Assembly (NCBI GenBank): GCA_004835665.1
Contig: RBKR01000019.1
Span: 124,001 to 188,000 of the forward strand
Source of the DNA: Phoma sp. XZ068
Taxonomy: Eukaryota > Ascomycota > Dothideomycetes > Pleosporales > Didymellaceae
Direction: 5' to 3'
Length of the DNA: 64,000 nt
In this document: positions 10,842 through 22,071 of the stretch, one piece after another
How the letters are laid out: each line of letters starts with the position of its first letter
How positions within the stretch are numbered: position 1 is the stretch's first letter
Notes under the pieces: model-generated
Database searches by the model: none
The model's input: the letters and a program-made list of their open reading frames with translations, nothing else
Told to the model about the DNA's origin: nothing
Position numbers and translations under genes: made by a program

Positions 10842-12723
10842 TTAGGCACCAGGTGGGCCTGGTGGCGCACCTCCCTGCTGCTGTTGTTGAGCAAACGATG
10901 CATACCACATCGCCAGGTAATTCTGGTAGCCACCGTAAATGGCGTACGGGTCAGCTGCACCTGCTGCCGGGGCACCTGCTGCAGGCGCAGGGGGCTGTCC
11001 TTGAGGGGCAGCCTGACCATAAGATTGTTGAGGCTGCTGCTGTTGTGAGTAACTGTTATCTTGGCCACCTTGGTCACGTCGCCTGCTGTTGTTCTTTTCT
11101 CTCTGCACAAAGTTAGAATATGCCTGGCGTAAATTGTGATGTGGACGACCTACCACTTGATCAACCTTGTCCCAGATAGCTTGTTTGGCATCATCGATGG
11201 CTTGACGAGAACCAACAAGACCGATCTCACGCTCAATGTCCGCACCGGAGGCTTGTGACACGTTGATCTTGCAGCCAGTCTCGGACTGCATTTGCTTGAT
11301 GGTCTCTCCGCCTGTTGTACGTTAGTACTTGTCACAGTTGTCGCTTAGTGTGAATCTTACCTTTGCCGATGATCATACCAACGGCATCGGAAGGAACCAT
11401 GATGCTGTCATTGATCTTGCTGCCGCCAGCTGCACCTCCGCCATATGGGTCGAAGTCACGCCTCTGATTCTGCTGCTGGTGATGCTGCGGTTGCTGCGGG
11501 TTAGAGCCATCCATTTGCTTGGTGTCACTGTCGACAATTTCCATGATCAACTCCTTAGCGTGGGCAGCAGCAGCGGGGCTTCCAATGAGGTTCACAGGAC
11601 GAAGACCGTTCACGCTCTTGTTTTCACCGACAATGTTGACATGGCAGCCACTGCGCTCTTGCAGGTCACGAATGGTCTCGCCACCACGGCCAATGATTAG
11701 ACCAACAGTACGGTCAGGAACCATGATCTGAGATGACTGTTCACCTTCACGAAGAGCAGGTTGTTGACTCGTCGCCTTCTGAGGAGCGCGAGCATTGCGA
11801 CCAGTCTCACGGGCAGGGTTCCCTCCATTCTCCTCAATGATGCGGTTGATCTCGCGCTTCGCGCTGATACGGGCACCAGGAGGCCCTGTAATGCGACACT
11901 GGCGCTGCGGTCCGGCCTCAGGGCCGTTTATGAACTGGATCCTAGTGCCTGATTCTTGTTCAATGCGACGGAGACTCTCACCTTGACGTCCTATGACCAA
12001 ACCAACAAGCGAAGAATCAATGAGAATCACCTCAGAGTTGTCATTGGGGGGAGTGGCACGATCAGGTGCGCCATACTGCTGGCGGGGTGGGGAAAAAGTG
12101 TTGCGCCTAGGGGGAGAACGAGAGCGATCGCGACCATAGCTGCCCGGTGCGCCGCGACGCTCATCACGGCGCTCGTCTCGGTAAGGGTTATAGCTATCAC
12201 GAGGGTTGTCACGGCGCTGCGGTGACCTTGAGCGCGATCGCGAGCGTCGGTACGGTCGTCCACTCAGTCGCGGATCTTCTTGATGAGCTGGCATAGCGTA
12301 AGTCTGCGGTGGTCCGCCCATACCAGGCCACTGGTTGTCCATACCTGGACGCGCATCAAAGGCAAGACCCTTCTGTGCCGCAAAGCCGCGCGCTTTTGCG
12401 AGCGCGTCCTGGATACTGACCGAGCCAGAGCTGACAGGCTTGATCGCACTAAGATCGAGGCTTCCAGAGCTGGTGGGCTGGGGGAAGCTGAAGCCAGGAA
12501 TCTGCGGCGGCGCTGCCGTGGGCATTGCGCCAGGGAAGCCGGCAGGCATGCCTGGTGGAGGGGGCTGGTGCGGAGGAGGATGCTGTTGTGGGGTCTGAGA
12601 AGGAGTAGTAGATGGGCCTCGTCCTGCGGCTGTTTCAACGGGTCAGTATGCGCATGCAAAGTGAGTGGAAGTCTGCTTACCAAGAGCCGCCAGGATGGCG
12701 TTCAGATCTGGAGGTGCAGCCAT
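10842..12723 (-). CDS. Triple KH-domain RNA-binding protein, FUBP-like
   Basis: Predicted single-stranded nucleic acid binding protein. Exons 12681-12723, 11361-12629, 11154-11311 and 10842-11102 give 576 aa. The last intron (11103-11153, 51 nt) is a multiple of three and open in frame, so retention would give 593 aa. Three KH domains are visible, each with its GXXG loop: GRQG, GRGG and GKGG; the third is split by an intron inside GKG/GET. Ahead of them lies an Arg/Ser/Asp-rich segment. The C-terminus is Gln/Pro/Ala-rich with a YGGYQNYLAMWYASFAQQ motif like the tyrosine-rich tails of FUSE-binding proteins. The first exon codes only 14 residues (begins MAAPPDLNAILAAL). Likely roles are in mRNA processing, stability or transcription; which one cannot be told from sequence. 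Confidence 0.9.
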
Positions 12724-13474
12724 GGTATCGGCTTTGCGGTTCGGAAACCGGATTGCAGATGGAGATTGGTCGCGAATACTTCACAAGTAATAGGAGGAGA
12801 GCGATGGCACTGCGGTGGGCTTGGCTGCGCAGTGGTTGCGAGGTGTCGTGTTGCGACCTTGGGCGACGCGGGCGGAAAAGAGAAAGAGTCGAGCGGCTGG
12901 TGCGCTAAGCTCGACTAGCGCCACTGGCACGTGCGGCTTCCTGCACCCACCCGCTCCCAGGAAAGAGTGTCTAGTTTCACCTTGAGATCGCGAAGAAAAG
13001 ATTTGTAGCAGTCACACCTCAAGCCTGGCTAAGACATGATATCTAATTTTGTGTTGGATATACGATATTTATCAACTAAAACTGTAGAGACTCCTAGTGA
13101 GTCGTAAGGATGACTTCGTCCCCAAGCGCTTCGTGCACCTACACCTCCAGGCCACCATCTACAGGCACATTATCCAGAAAAACGAGCGCAAGGTGAACGT
13201 CAAATGCCAAAATGAGTTGTGTGATCCATCCGTGGGTATACATTGAGGTTCGAGCTAGTCGTAACTGTGAGGTGTCGAAGCATGTTTGCTGGAAAGAAGA
13301 AAGACGCCAGCTTTCTGAAGTCTCTGCGACTGTGGCGAATATGAACACGGAGAATCGAATTACTTCGCGCTCGACGCGATGAGCTAGGTCCCAGATAGAT
13401 CTGATGGCGCCGATGTGCTATATGCAAGTCAACCCAAACGCCTGCAATGACAAGACAAGACTCAGAAGCTGAGG
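12724..13474. other. Intergenic: KH-gene promoter and GYP5 3' region
   Basis: About 750 bases between two genes on the minus strand. The part next to 12724 is the likely promoter and 5' UTR of the KH gene; the part near 13475 is 3' UTR of the Rab-GAP gene. No gene or repeat is visible. Confidence 0.5.
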
Positions 13475-16240
13475 CTACCTCATCATCTGAGAAATGTTGT
13501 TCCATTTCTGCTTGAGAGACTCGTGTTCCTCATTGATCTGAAGATTGTTAGTCGTGCCAGCAACAAGCTTCTGCGCGAACTTACTGTCGCCCACTTCATC
13601 TTGGTATCCACCAATTCCTGCTCCATCTCGGCCATCTGCTCCTCCAGAGCTCGATTCTCGTTGTGAACTACAATGTTCTTCTGCATTACGGTTTCCATCT
13701 CGTTCTTCAGCCTCTTTTCAACCTCTTCGGGCTGCGTATCGACGATCTTCTGGAGCTCCTCGACCTTAGTCTTGAGCGTCTCGTTCTCTTCAGCGAGCTG
13801 CTCGTTCTCGACCTTGGTCTTGATGAGCTCAGATGCCATCTCGACATGCTCCCTGTCCGATTGTTCGGCGCGATTCTCAAGTGACCTGACCTTGGTCTCT
13901 AGAGTTGCTGTCCTTTCCTTCAAGCCTTGCAGTTCAGTCTCGCGATCTTTTTCTATGCGCTGTTGCTCTTTCCATTCAGCTGTGTATGCCTTTAGCATCT
14001 CTGGTGTGATCTTAACCGCTACTGCGTCCTTAACAAGCTGATCTGCGCGGTAAATTTCTTTGTCAACACCGCTGGTTGAACCGAAAAATCCGTTTTCGAG
14101 GATGGAGTTGGCCGAGGGAGCTTTGTCGATATAGACATCAAATAGCTTCTCTTTTAGGAAATTTGTCAATGTCGACATATCCTTCATGGCGAGCAGTGTT
14201 TCCGCATTCTTCTGCATTAGTACAAGTCCAAACTTTAGGATAGCTGCTTCGAGACCATCGGAGAGGATCAAATCGTAGATCCGGACAACGAGTTGAAGGG
14301 GGAACCGGTATGCGAATAGAGTGAGGAACCATTGTGTGGCGTAGAGTTGGGGTTTGACCTCACGGCGGCGTAGATGGCAATATAAAGCTGGCTCGAAGTC
14401 TTCCAGTAGTCTCTCGAACTGGTACAGATGCAGGTGCAGCCCTGCCATGTCTGCAACGAACAGGTCTCGCAGGCCATACTTGTTCATCAAAGTGACAAAC
14501 AGGCTAAAAGCCTCCTCTTCTGGCATGTTGAAGAGCAGCGGCATGGCAATGAAATTCATGCCTTGAGCGTAGCCTACAGCTTCGTCATAGAGAGCGTACG
14601 CTTTGCAGATGCCGAAGAGTCCATCTTGTAGACCGGCTGCCATGAGATACTTCGAATAGCTTGTCCGTGCGCCAAGGTCACGCTTGATCGTCTTCTCCAA
14701 CTTGACAATGGCTGCAGTCTTGTCCTTTTTCTCGGCAGCTAGTCGTGCCTGGTGCTTGAGAGGATCCTCGGAGGACTCCGACAAGATTGATGGCGACACC
14801 AAAGGGGCATTCGTGCTTCCAGTCGTTGTAGCTGGAGTCGAATAGTCTGAGTGGATCGAGGACGCAGATGAAGCAATAGAGTCCCTCTCTTTGCTGTTTC
14901 CGTTCGTATGCGCAGGACCCTGGACTGACATATGCTCCTTGTCTGTACCTCGAGCCACAAGCTCCCTGTATTGTTGCTCCAACGCTTCGTTCTTGCTTTG
15001 CGCCAGGACCTGCCAAATGACGCCGCGAATGATCTGTGGGATGCCGTTGGCAACAGCACGATTGAGCTCTTCTGGACTAGTTTGGGCAATCACAGTGGGC
15101 CCTTCGTTCACTACCGACTGCCACAAATCCCAGTCAACTGGCTCTGATTCCTCGGCTGACGGACCGGTTGCAAAGCCAGCTGCGGTACCTGGAGCCAGCG
15201 CCGGGTTGATGGTTGACTGCCGAGCGAGGCTTCCCGGTCCAGGACTTGTCACGGCCTCTTTCTCAACAAGGCTTCCGGGGCTTGTTATCCCAAGACTTCC
15301 CTCACCATTTGTGTCCTCGGTAATCGTAATTCCAGCCTCCTCCCTCATTCTCAAAGCCTTAAAGCGATCACGCAAGCTCCCTTGGCTCGATCGGTTATTG
15401 CCCTTCTGGTCATCCTCGTCATCGATTCTGCTCAAGGTGAGCTCTGGGTTGCTACCTAGAGATTGGATTGAGGCATTGGTGTTACGGCGATCTGCGAGTG
15501 GCATAGGCGGAGATCCGGGCTTCTTGTTTGTGCTGTTCCGTGACAGCCATGCGAACGGGCTTGTGAGCTTTCTTGTTACGGGGGCAGGCTTTTCCTGCAC
15601 AGCAGGGGGAGGAGGTGGCGGAGGAAATTTGACAGGAGACATTTGGCCAGAGAGGCCTTGCAACCCGCTTGCAGAGGCTGTCGAGTCTCTTGAGTCTCGT
15701 GGGGGTAATTTGGGTGGCGGGCTGGAGTCTTTCGTGCCTTCTGTACCAAGTTAGCTAAATTGGGAGCACTCCGCGACAACAGGTACACGTGCCTTCTTCG
15801 AGCGACACGTCGTCCATGTCTGAGGTCACTGATATTCTGTGTGCCGTGAGCAAGGGCGACTTGGCAGGTGGTGCATCGTCGATGGATGTCTCGGTAGCCT
15901 CAGCTTCGCCCTTGGTCTGCTCTGCTTCATCATTGGCTTGGGCAGGCAGGTCCGGTACTTCAGGCGCAGGGGAGTCGACCTTAGGTTCTTGCACTGTAGT
16001 GTCGGAAGATTCGCGCTTGCTTAGGAGCGACCGTGATCGTGATTGTGAGCGCTCTGATTGCGATTCGGGGCGAGGGGTAATCTCGGATGCATCTTCGAAG
16101 CTGTCCTGCAATGGCCCTCACATGTTAGCTTGGGTTTTTCTGGGTGTGCTTGCTTGCTTTGGGTATGTAGAGTGCGCACTCACCCCCTCCTTGTCCGAGC
16201 TGTGTGTGCTTGTAGGCCTCTCGGGCTTCTTGTCGTCCAT
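13475..16240 (-). CDS. GYP5: TBC-domain Rab GTPase-activating protein, Gyp5-like
   Basis: Stimulates GTP hydrolysis by Rab/Ypt GTPases in ER-Golgi and polarised transport. Four exons (16184-16240, 15793-16105, 13585-15740, 13475-13537) give 862 aa. The N-terminal 350 residues are low-complexity, with a Pro-rich stretch. The TBC domain spans about 355-655 and keeps the dual-finger residues: IKRDLGAR for IxxDxxR and GYAQG for YxQ. A coiled coil of roughly 150 residues follows, as in Gyp5/Gyl1 and EVI5. The second intron needs a GC donor (AG/GCACGT at 15792) to keep frame; every GT alternative tried breaks the frame or makes a stop. The last exon (21 codons) completes the coiled-coil tail. Subfamily assignment rests on TBC plus C-terminal coiled coil, so the symbol is likely, not certain. 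Confidence 0.88.
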
Positions 16241-17571
16241 GTTGCTAGGGCAGCGCGTTGCCAGATATCAAGTTCGAAGTTGCCGCAGGCGATGCCGCAG
16301 TCGATGCAGCAGTGTCGAAGGGTCGAAAAGTTGTACAAAATAGCGATTAGGGTGAAGCAAAAAGTCGGTGCAAAGCCCTTGCAGTGTACGTGACGGGCGT
16401 TTGGCTGTGGTGTCGAAGTGAATGGTCGAGAGAAGCTGAATTGACTATGTTGGGTGGGTACCGGTCTCTAACGCCGCGGCCTTGACTAGACTAGCAGGGA
16501 GCTGCGGGTGAGCCACACTTGCCTAAATATATCCGTCGCTCATCAATCAACTCTAAAATCGCCGTTGAGCTGAGCAAGACCTGAAGGCACAGTTGGTTCG
16601 ACTTATCTTGGGACGTTGATGATCGCGCACGAGCTTACTTCACCACCTGCAGGCCATCAGCTGTCCGACAGGGTCGTGGGGCAATGAACTGCTCAACAGC
16701 TCAATGTTTTGCGGTCAACATGAAACGAGCTAAACCAGGACGGACCGCATGCCGCTAGACATACACCGCGATCCTGATACACGCGACAGCACTATTATTG
16801 TATGCTGCTGCCTCCATGTTTTTTGGCTTGCGTTTTATTTAATCTGTAGCCATCATCTTGGTGGGTGCTGCATTGTATACATGTTCTGTAGCATGCCGTC
16901 ATGTGCGCAAGGGGGAATGCGCGTCATCAATGCAACCACTTCCCCTGCAAATTTGGAATTGCTTCATTAGACTGGCCAGGTGTCATCGTCACCCATCATA
17001 GTTGCGGATTCACCGCTCCGCACCCTGGTTGTAAGGCGCCGAGGGGAGTGTTAAAACATGCATTCAAACGGTGACATTTCCCTATCGAAACATTGCTGCC
17101 GGTGATACACGTGATGCTCATACTGGTCACACTTTGGTATGGTCGCAGCTCTGGCAACATGTCTATTGACTTGATTTTGGTGATCTAAAATCATCGAAAG
17201 TAAATTCACGAATTACAAACATACTTAGACTAAAAAGGTAATGGTGACAGAATGAGCAAACTGGAAAGAATGACAGTGCGAGGGATTATACTCTATAAAG
17301 AAATTGAACGTCTTTGATATATCCAGGGGTATCCTCAAGCTTGTTCAAGTGAGCAAAGCCAATTGCAGGATCCAAAATAATATGCGCCATCGCTATGCAG
17401 TTCGTTGCTTCGTATCCAAACAACCTGTGAAGGTGTGGTATCTTGTAAGTGCGCCCTCCTAGTGCCGTGGACAGGCAATTCCCTAATGAAGGTGGCCCAG
17501 AGGATGGAGACCATGAAAGAGAAACAAGGTAAACAACAAAGGAAATGTTTGACAGAAGAGAGAAGAAGTGA
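16241..17571. other. Intergenic 1.3 kb
   Basis: Contains the presumed promoter of the Gyp5-like gene next to 16241 and the 3' region of the unrecognised coiled-coil gene next to 17571. No gene is recognised. An open frame at 16749-16970 is short and featureless. Confidence 0.45.
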
Positions 17572-18660
17572 TCAGCGTTCATGCAGATCGTCGCTGAAGC
17601 CGTCAAGAGCCTCGTAGAGAGCAGCCCAGAAACCACGTTGCACGGGTTGTACAGGTTTGCGGGCAGCGATGAGTCTTCTATAGGTATCGGTCTGCGTACT
17701 GGATTCGACCATTGTCGATTTGGGTGTAACAGCAGCCTTTGAGTTGTCATCATGCTCGACATCGTCGACTACAGTCTCGATCGACTCCCAGCTACTTTCC
17801 ACGTCTTTTCGGCCTGGACTGCTCGCTCTCCTTTGGGTTTGAGAAGTTGAGACAAGCGAATTCTGCATATTCTGCTGCACTGCGTTCATGTCTCTCCGCA
17901 GATCGTCGATGATGGCGAGCTGGATCTCGTTCAGCGCTTTGGCTTCATCGAAGCGCCTCTTCAGGTCTGCGGTGTAGATCTGGACGCCCTCGATGTACTT
18001 TCCAACTTCAGCCATGTAGCTTCCGTCCTCTGTAAGCGTGGCCTTTGGTATGGGACTCGCTGGTCGCGGTGAGTCTCCTCCAGAGAATAAATCATCGGTA
18101 CCCTTCTTCGTCTGCGCATCTGGCGCAGCAAGGTATGAAGTCATGTTCTCAAACTGACCCACGATGTACTCCATCTGGTCGTCGGTAAGTTCTCGTGTCG
18201 CGGTGAGGTTCTCAAAGTGCGCGATGCATGATGAAAGCGCATTCTGCACTGGAGACGCAGAGTAGTGCGAGTCGGTGTCCCATGGTATCGGAGATAGCGA
18301 GCCTACTGTGCTTGCGCGCAATACGCGCGAGCTCTCGGGTGTGTACGGGTAACGCAACGCGCCATGGTGTTCGAGCAGACTGGAAGTCTTCGTCGGCGTG
18401 TATGGCGCAGACTCAGTGACGGTATGGTGAGGCTTTGGCCTGGATACGCTGAGTGGCTCGTTTGGAGTGTCGCAGCGTTTGCTCTTCTTGCCGGGGGTGC
18501 CTGGGCGAGGCTGTAAAAGCGGCCAGCGGTGGTCCGTATCGGATGCGCAGCTCGATGCTCGCCTGAAGGGATCTGAGAAGTAGGCAGACTCAGGGCTCCC
18601 ATGCGCTTCGGTCTCGGGCGGCGTCCATGGTCGCGTGGAATGCATCGGTGGTGAGTCCAT
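17572..18660 (-). CDS. Uncharacterised Ser/Pro-rich protein with central coiled coil
   Basis: Single-exon frame of 362 residues that I do not recognise as a known family. The first 130 residues are rich in Ser, Thr, Pro and Arg with many SP/TP sites (PRPGTPGKKSKR, YTPTKTSS), typical of a phosphorylated disordered region. Residues about 135-285 are more ordered, with heptad-like Leu/Ile/Val spacing in the stretch around EGVQIYTADLKRRFDEAKA, suggesting a coiled coil. The C-terminus ends in a short aromatic segment (RGFWAALYEALDGFSDDL). Divergent from TRP2 with 444 bases between starts. Coding status is supported by length, clean codon structure and the amphipathic helix; function is unknown. 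Confidence 0.7.
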   Translation of the reverse strand: MDSPPMHSTRPWTPPETEAHGSPESAYFSDPFRRASSCASDTDHRWPLLQPRPGTPGKKSKRCDTPNEPLSVSRPKPHHTVTESAPYTPTKTSSLLEHHGALRYPYTPESSRVLRASTVGSLSPIPWDTDSHYSASPVQNALSSCIAHFENLTATRELTDDQMEYIVGQFENMTSYLAAPDAQTKKGTDDLFSGGDSPRPASPIPKATLTEDGSYMAEVGKYIEGVQIYTADLKRRFDEAKALNEIQLAIIDDLRRDMNAVQQNMQNSLVSTSQTQRRASSPGRKDVESSWESIETVVDDVEHDDNSKAAVTPKSTMVESSTQTDTYRRLIAARKPVQPVQRGFWAALYEALDGFSDDLHER

Positions 18661-19104
18661 GACCTGACAGTGGCTTGGGCGATCTCTTGCTTCCAGAAAT
18701 GCGGGTTATGCGCGTTTATATGCGCCGGCGAATATTGCGCGACAAAATGCTGTTGTGCGCGCGGTGATGTACGGTGAAGGATATGCGACAGGTGCGGTAG
18801 TCGTTCGAAAGCTGGTTGGCGTTGGTGACGTCCTGCGGCGTCGCGACGACATCTAGGCGTTTGGCTAGCAAGGCCATTGGCTGGGGGTGGCTGCGCGCTG
18901 GCAAGGCAGGGCGGGGCAGCCTTCTCGAAAATCAGTGTCGCAGGGCGGACTAACGAGGCGACCGATTGGCTCGTCGATAAGGCTGGAGATAATCATTCCG
19001 GGTCTGAATAGGAAGAGCCTCGACATTGTGTGACTCTGAGTTCCAAGCACTTTCTTCACACAATTAGCAGTCGTGCACAGCCTTCGTTGCTGCACCCTCA
19101 CAAC
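18661..19104. promoter_or_regulatory. Divergent promoter between the coiled-coil gene and TRP2
   Basis: 444 bases separate the two opposite start codons, so both promoters must lie here or overlap. I saw no clear TATA box and no Gcn4/CpcA-type TGACTCA site. The nearest word is tgactctga at about 19031, some 75 bases upstream of TRP2, which only partly fits. Confidence 0.4.
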
Positions 19105-21187
19105 ATGGCCCAACAGGTATGTTTTGTCGCACCCCCACCTCCATCAGAGACCTGTAGAGCTGAGCGCATGACTACAATAGCTAGGAGTCCAGCCATCTCT
19201 CGACACGGTGCGCGAGGTGTTGGCTGCCGCAGTCAATTCTTCAAACCCGCCCAACCTCGTGCCCGTCTTCTCCTCCATCTCCGCCGAATTCCTGACGCCC
19301 TCGAGCATATACCTCAAAGTTTCCGCAAAGTGAGTGCGTGACTCATGCGAGGGGACGCCAGCAAGGTTGACAGGCGCGCAGGTCGAAATCGAAGCTCTCT
19401 TTCCTCTTTGAGAGTGCAGCAACAACAGAGACAATTGGGCGATACAGCTTCGTCGGCGCAGATCCTCGCAAGGTCATCAAAACTGGCCCCGGCCATGGCG
19501 AAGAGGCAGACCCTCTCCCCAACCTTGAGAAGGAGCTCGCAAAGAGCAGAGTCGCAACCGTACCCTCAATACAGCTTCCTCCTATGACTGGTGGCGCTGT
19601 TGGCTATGTTGGATACGATTGCGTCAGGTACTTCGAACCCAAGACACGGCGAGACGACATGAAGGATGTTCTGGGTGTACCGGAGAGTTTGTTCATGCTG
19701 TACGATACCATCGTGGCCCTTGACCACTTCGCACAGGTGGTAAAGGTCATCACATACGTCAAGGTCCCGGACAACCTCGACGACTTGGAACAGGCGTACG
19801 AGGATGCCAAGACTACACTGAAGAGATATGTGACAATACTCAAAGATAAAGAGGTGCCAATGCCGGAGCAGGGCCCGATCAAGCTGGGAAATGAGTACAA
19901 GTCGAACATTGGCAGGGAGGGCTACGAGGGCCACGTCAAGGAGCTCAAGAAGCACATCAGCGTTGGCGACATCATCCAGGCCGTACCTTCGCAGCGCTTC
20001 GCACGGCCTACCTCTCTGCACCCTTTCAACGTCTACAGGAACCTGCGAAACGTCAACCCATCGCCATATCTCTTCTTCGTGGACTGCGAGGATTTCCAGA
20101 TTGTGGGCGCCAGCCCCGAGTTACTGGTCAAGGAAGAGCAGGGCAGGATCATCACACATCCCATTGCCGGGACCGTTAAGAGGGGCAAAACCCTGCAGGA
20201 AGATGCAGCCCTGGCCGAAGAGCTTTCCAACTCACTGAAGGACCGGGCCGAGCACGTGGGTCTGATCCAATTTCTACGTCAAGTTCAATATTGACTGATC
20301 CCACAGGTCATGTTGGTGGACCTCGCTCGAAATGACGTAAATCGTGTTTGCGACCCACTTTCCACTCGTGTGGATAAACTGATGGTTGTGCAAAAGGTAT
20401 GGACAACCAAAATTGTCATTGCTTTAATGCGAAAGGCCATCCGATCGGACGCGACGTGCTAATCGATACAGTTTTCGCATGTGCAGCACCTAGTTTCTGA
20501 GGTGTCAGGCGTGCTGCGACCGGGCAAGACACGATTTGATGCTTTCCGATCCATTTTCCCTGCAGGTACGTCAAGTGCTCAATAACATGGCCTGGTATTG
20601 AAACGCAAAACAGGGACCGTGAGCGGCGCACCCAAGGTGCGGGCGATGGAATTAATTGCAGAACTTGAGAAAGAGAAGCGTGGTGTCTATGCTGGTGCTG
20701 TGGGGTATTTCGGCTACGGCAGCGTCGATGGTGATGAACAAATCGAGGGTGCTATGGACGTGAGTTGGCCCTTGAGGCGCACGGGTTTACGGGTTGCTGA
20801 TCTCCAACAGACGTGCATCGCGCTACGGACCATGCTTGTCAAGGACGGTATCGCGTACCTCCAAGCTGGGGTAAGTTCAAGAAATTCTTGCTGGCCACAT
20901 TGGTGCTAATTATTGGCCAAGGGTGGCATTGTGTTCGACTCAGATCCGTACGACGAGTGGATGGAGACGATCAATAAGCTAGGTGCGTTCATTTGCTCAG
21001 TCTCCGTGAATCTCCCCCGTCAAGCAGCGATTCGCTGACCGCTGTTTGGCATCTAGGTGCAAACACACACTGCATCACTTCAGCTGAAGAGAAGCATCTG
21101 GCCGAGCAGACTGAAGGCGAAGTCGACACTGACGCGTCGCAACCTCTTGAGGGCGACGCGAAGCCGCGCATCAGTGTGGCTGCGTAG
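19105..21187 (+). CDS. TRP2: Anthranilate synthase component I
   Basis: Converts chorismate to anthranilate, the first committed step of tryptophan synthesis, using ammonia from the glutaminase partner. Nine exons: 19105-19116, 19181-19329, 19382-20255, 20307-20396, 20472-20565, 20614-20759, 20811-20870, 20922-20982 and 21057-21187, giving 538 aa. All junctions keep phase and restore the conserved order, including FESAATTETIGRYSF near the N-terminus (the allosteric region), the GAVGYVGYDCVRYFEP block, the DRAEH/VMLVDLARNDV junction, and the chorismate-binding stretch FPAG/TVSGAPKVRAME. The first exon encodes only MAQQ, so the true start could be missed by automatic callers. Late introns cluster in the last 1 kb. 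The protein is cytosolic. Expression through the general amino-acid control regulator is expected for the family but no clear site was found. Confidence 0.95.
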
Positions 21188-22071
21188 ATAGTAATCAGTA
21201 ACTGCGCCACACGAGGCTGGCGTGGTCGGTGCGTTCAGCTCTGAAGTACCGGGCCTGGGCCACGATCGAAGCCATGACAATCAAGGGCTTGTTAAACGAG
21301 ATGACTACCGATTGTGGTCGGGCATACAGGTCTCGACACTAGACGGTCGTCACATCGATAGGCGCTCCTTTGATGAAACAAGGTTCGATGGTAAATTTCA
21401 CAATTTATCCTGCCGCCGAGCGCGGTGAAAACGAGATTGTGCTACGGCACAGGGGCTGTCCTGTTTGAGTCCAACGACTCGTTCTCGTCGTGACACGGTG
21501 ACCTAGATCGACTATGCAGCAGCAAGATGAGCGCGTTGTTGGTGTGGCAGGTTACTTGGACAACAGCGCCTCTTCGTCTTGGTGCAGGACCGTGAGTTGT
21601 ACATGCAGGCCGAGCTCGCCTGTGTCCGTTGTCGACATCATAAAACTGGAAAGTTGGTGCTGCTAGTCCTGATCGCGCTGGGCTCGGCAAGCGTGACCAA
21701 TTGACCAATCAGTATGGGGTGCGTTCCTTGTTCTCGCAGCGATCGTGCCTGGGTTGCGGCGCTCAATCCCTGCAGCATTTGAGAGGAGGTTGCCTAGTGC
21801 GAGATGGCTCCGCAGCTCCGTCACCGCACCCAGCCATTTGATTGCGGAGCGACCAGCCGCTGTGTAAGGTATCAGGGCAGGAGCTTTCACTCACGGCCAG
21901 CGCGACCATTAACCGTTTGCGCGCTGCAGAAGATAAAGCCTGCACCTCCCTCGTCCCTAAATTCTTCACCCACCTCATCTTCAAGCAAGCATTCCACAGG
22001 CCTAGCATCACTTCCACACAACACCTATCCCAGCATCAGCCTAGCAATTTTTGCTCTCCACCACCATCAAG
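21188..22071. other. Intergenic: TRP2 3' region and CFEM-gene promoter
   Basis: About 880 bases with no gene recognised. The last 170 bases before 22072 are strongly pyrimidine-rich (long C and CT-rich runs ending in ccaccatcaagATG), the usual look of the leader of a highly expressed fungal gene. Confidence 0.5.

Noticed and set aside
12280..12918. 212-codon plus-strand frame over the KH-gene start
   Set aside because: Crosses an intron and the first exon of the KH gene; no family pattern.
14891..15754. 287-codon open frame on the plus strand inside the Gyp5-like gene
   Set aside because: Antisense to the conserved Rab-GAP coding exon; composition follows from the codon use of the opposite strand.
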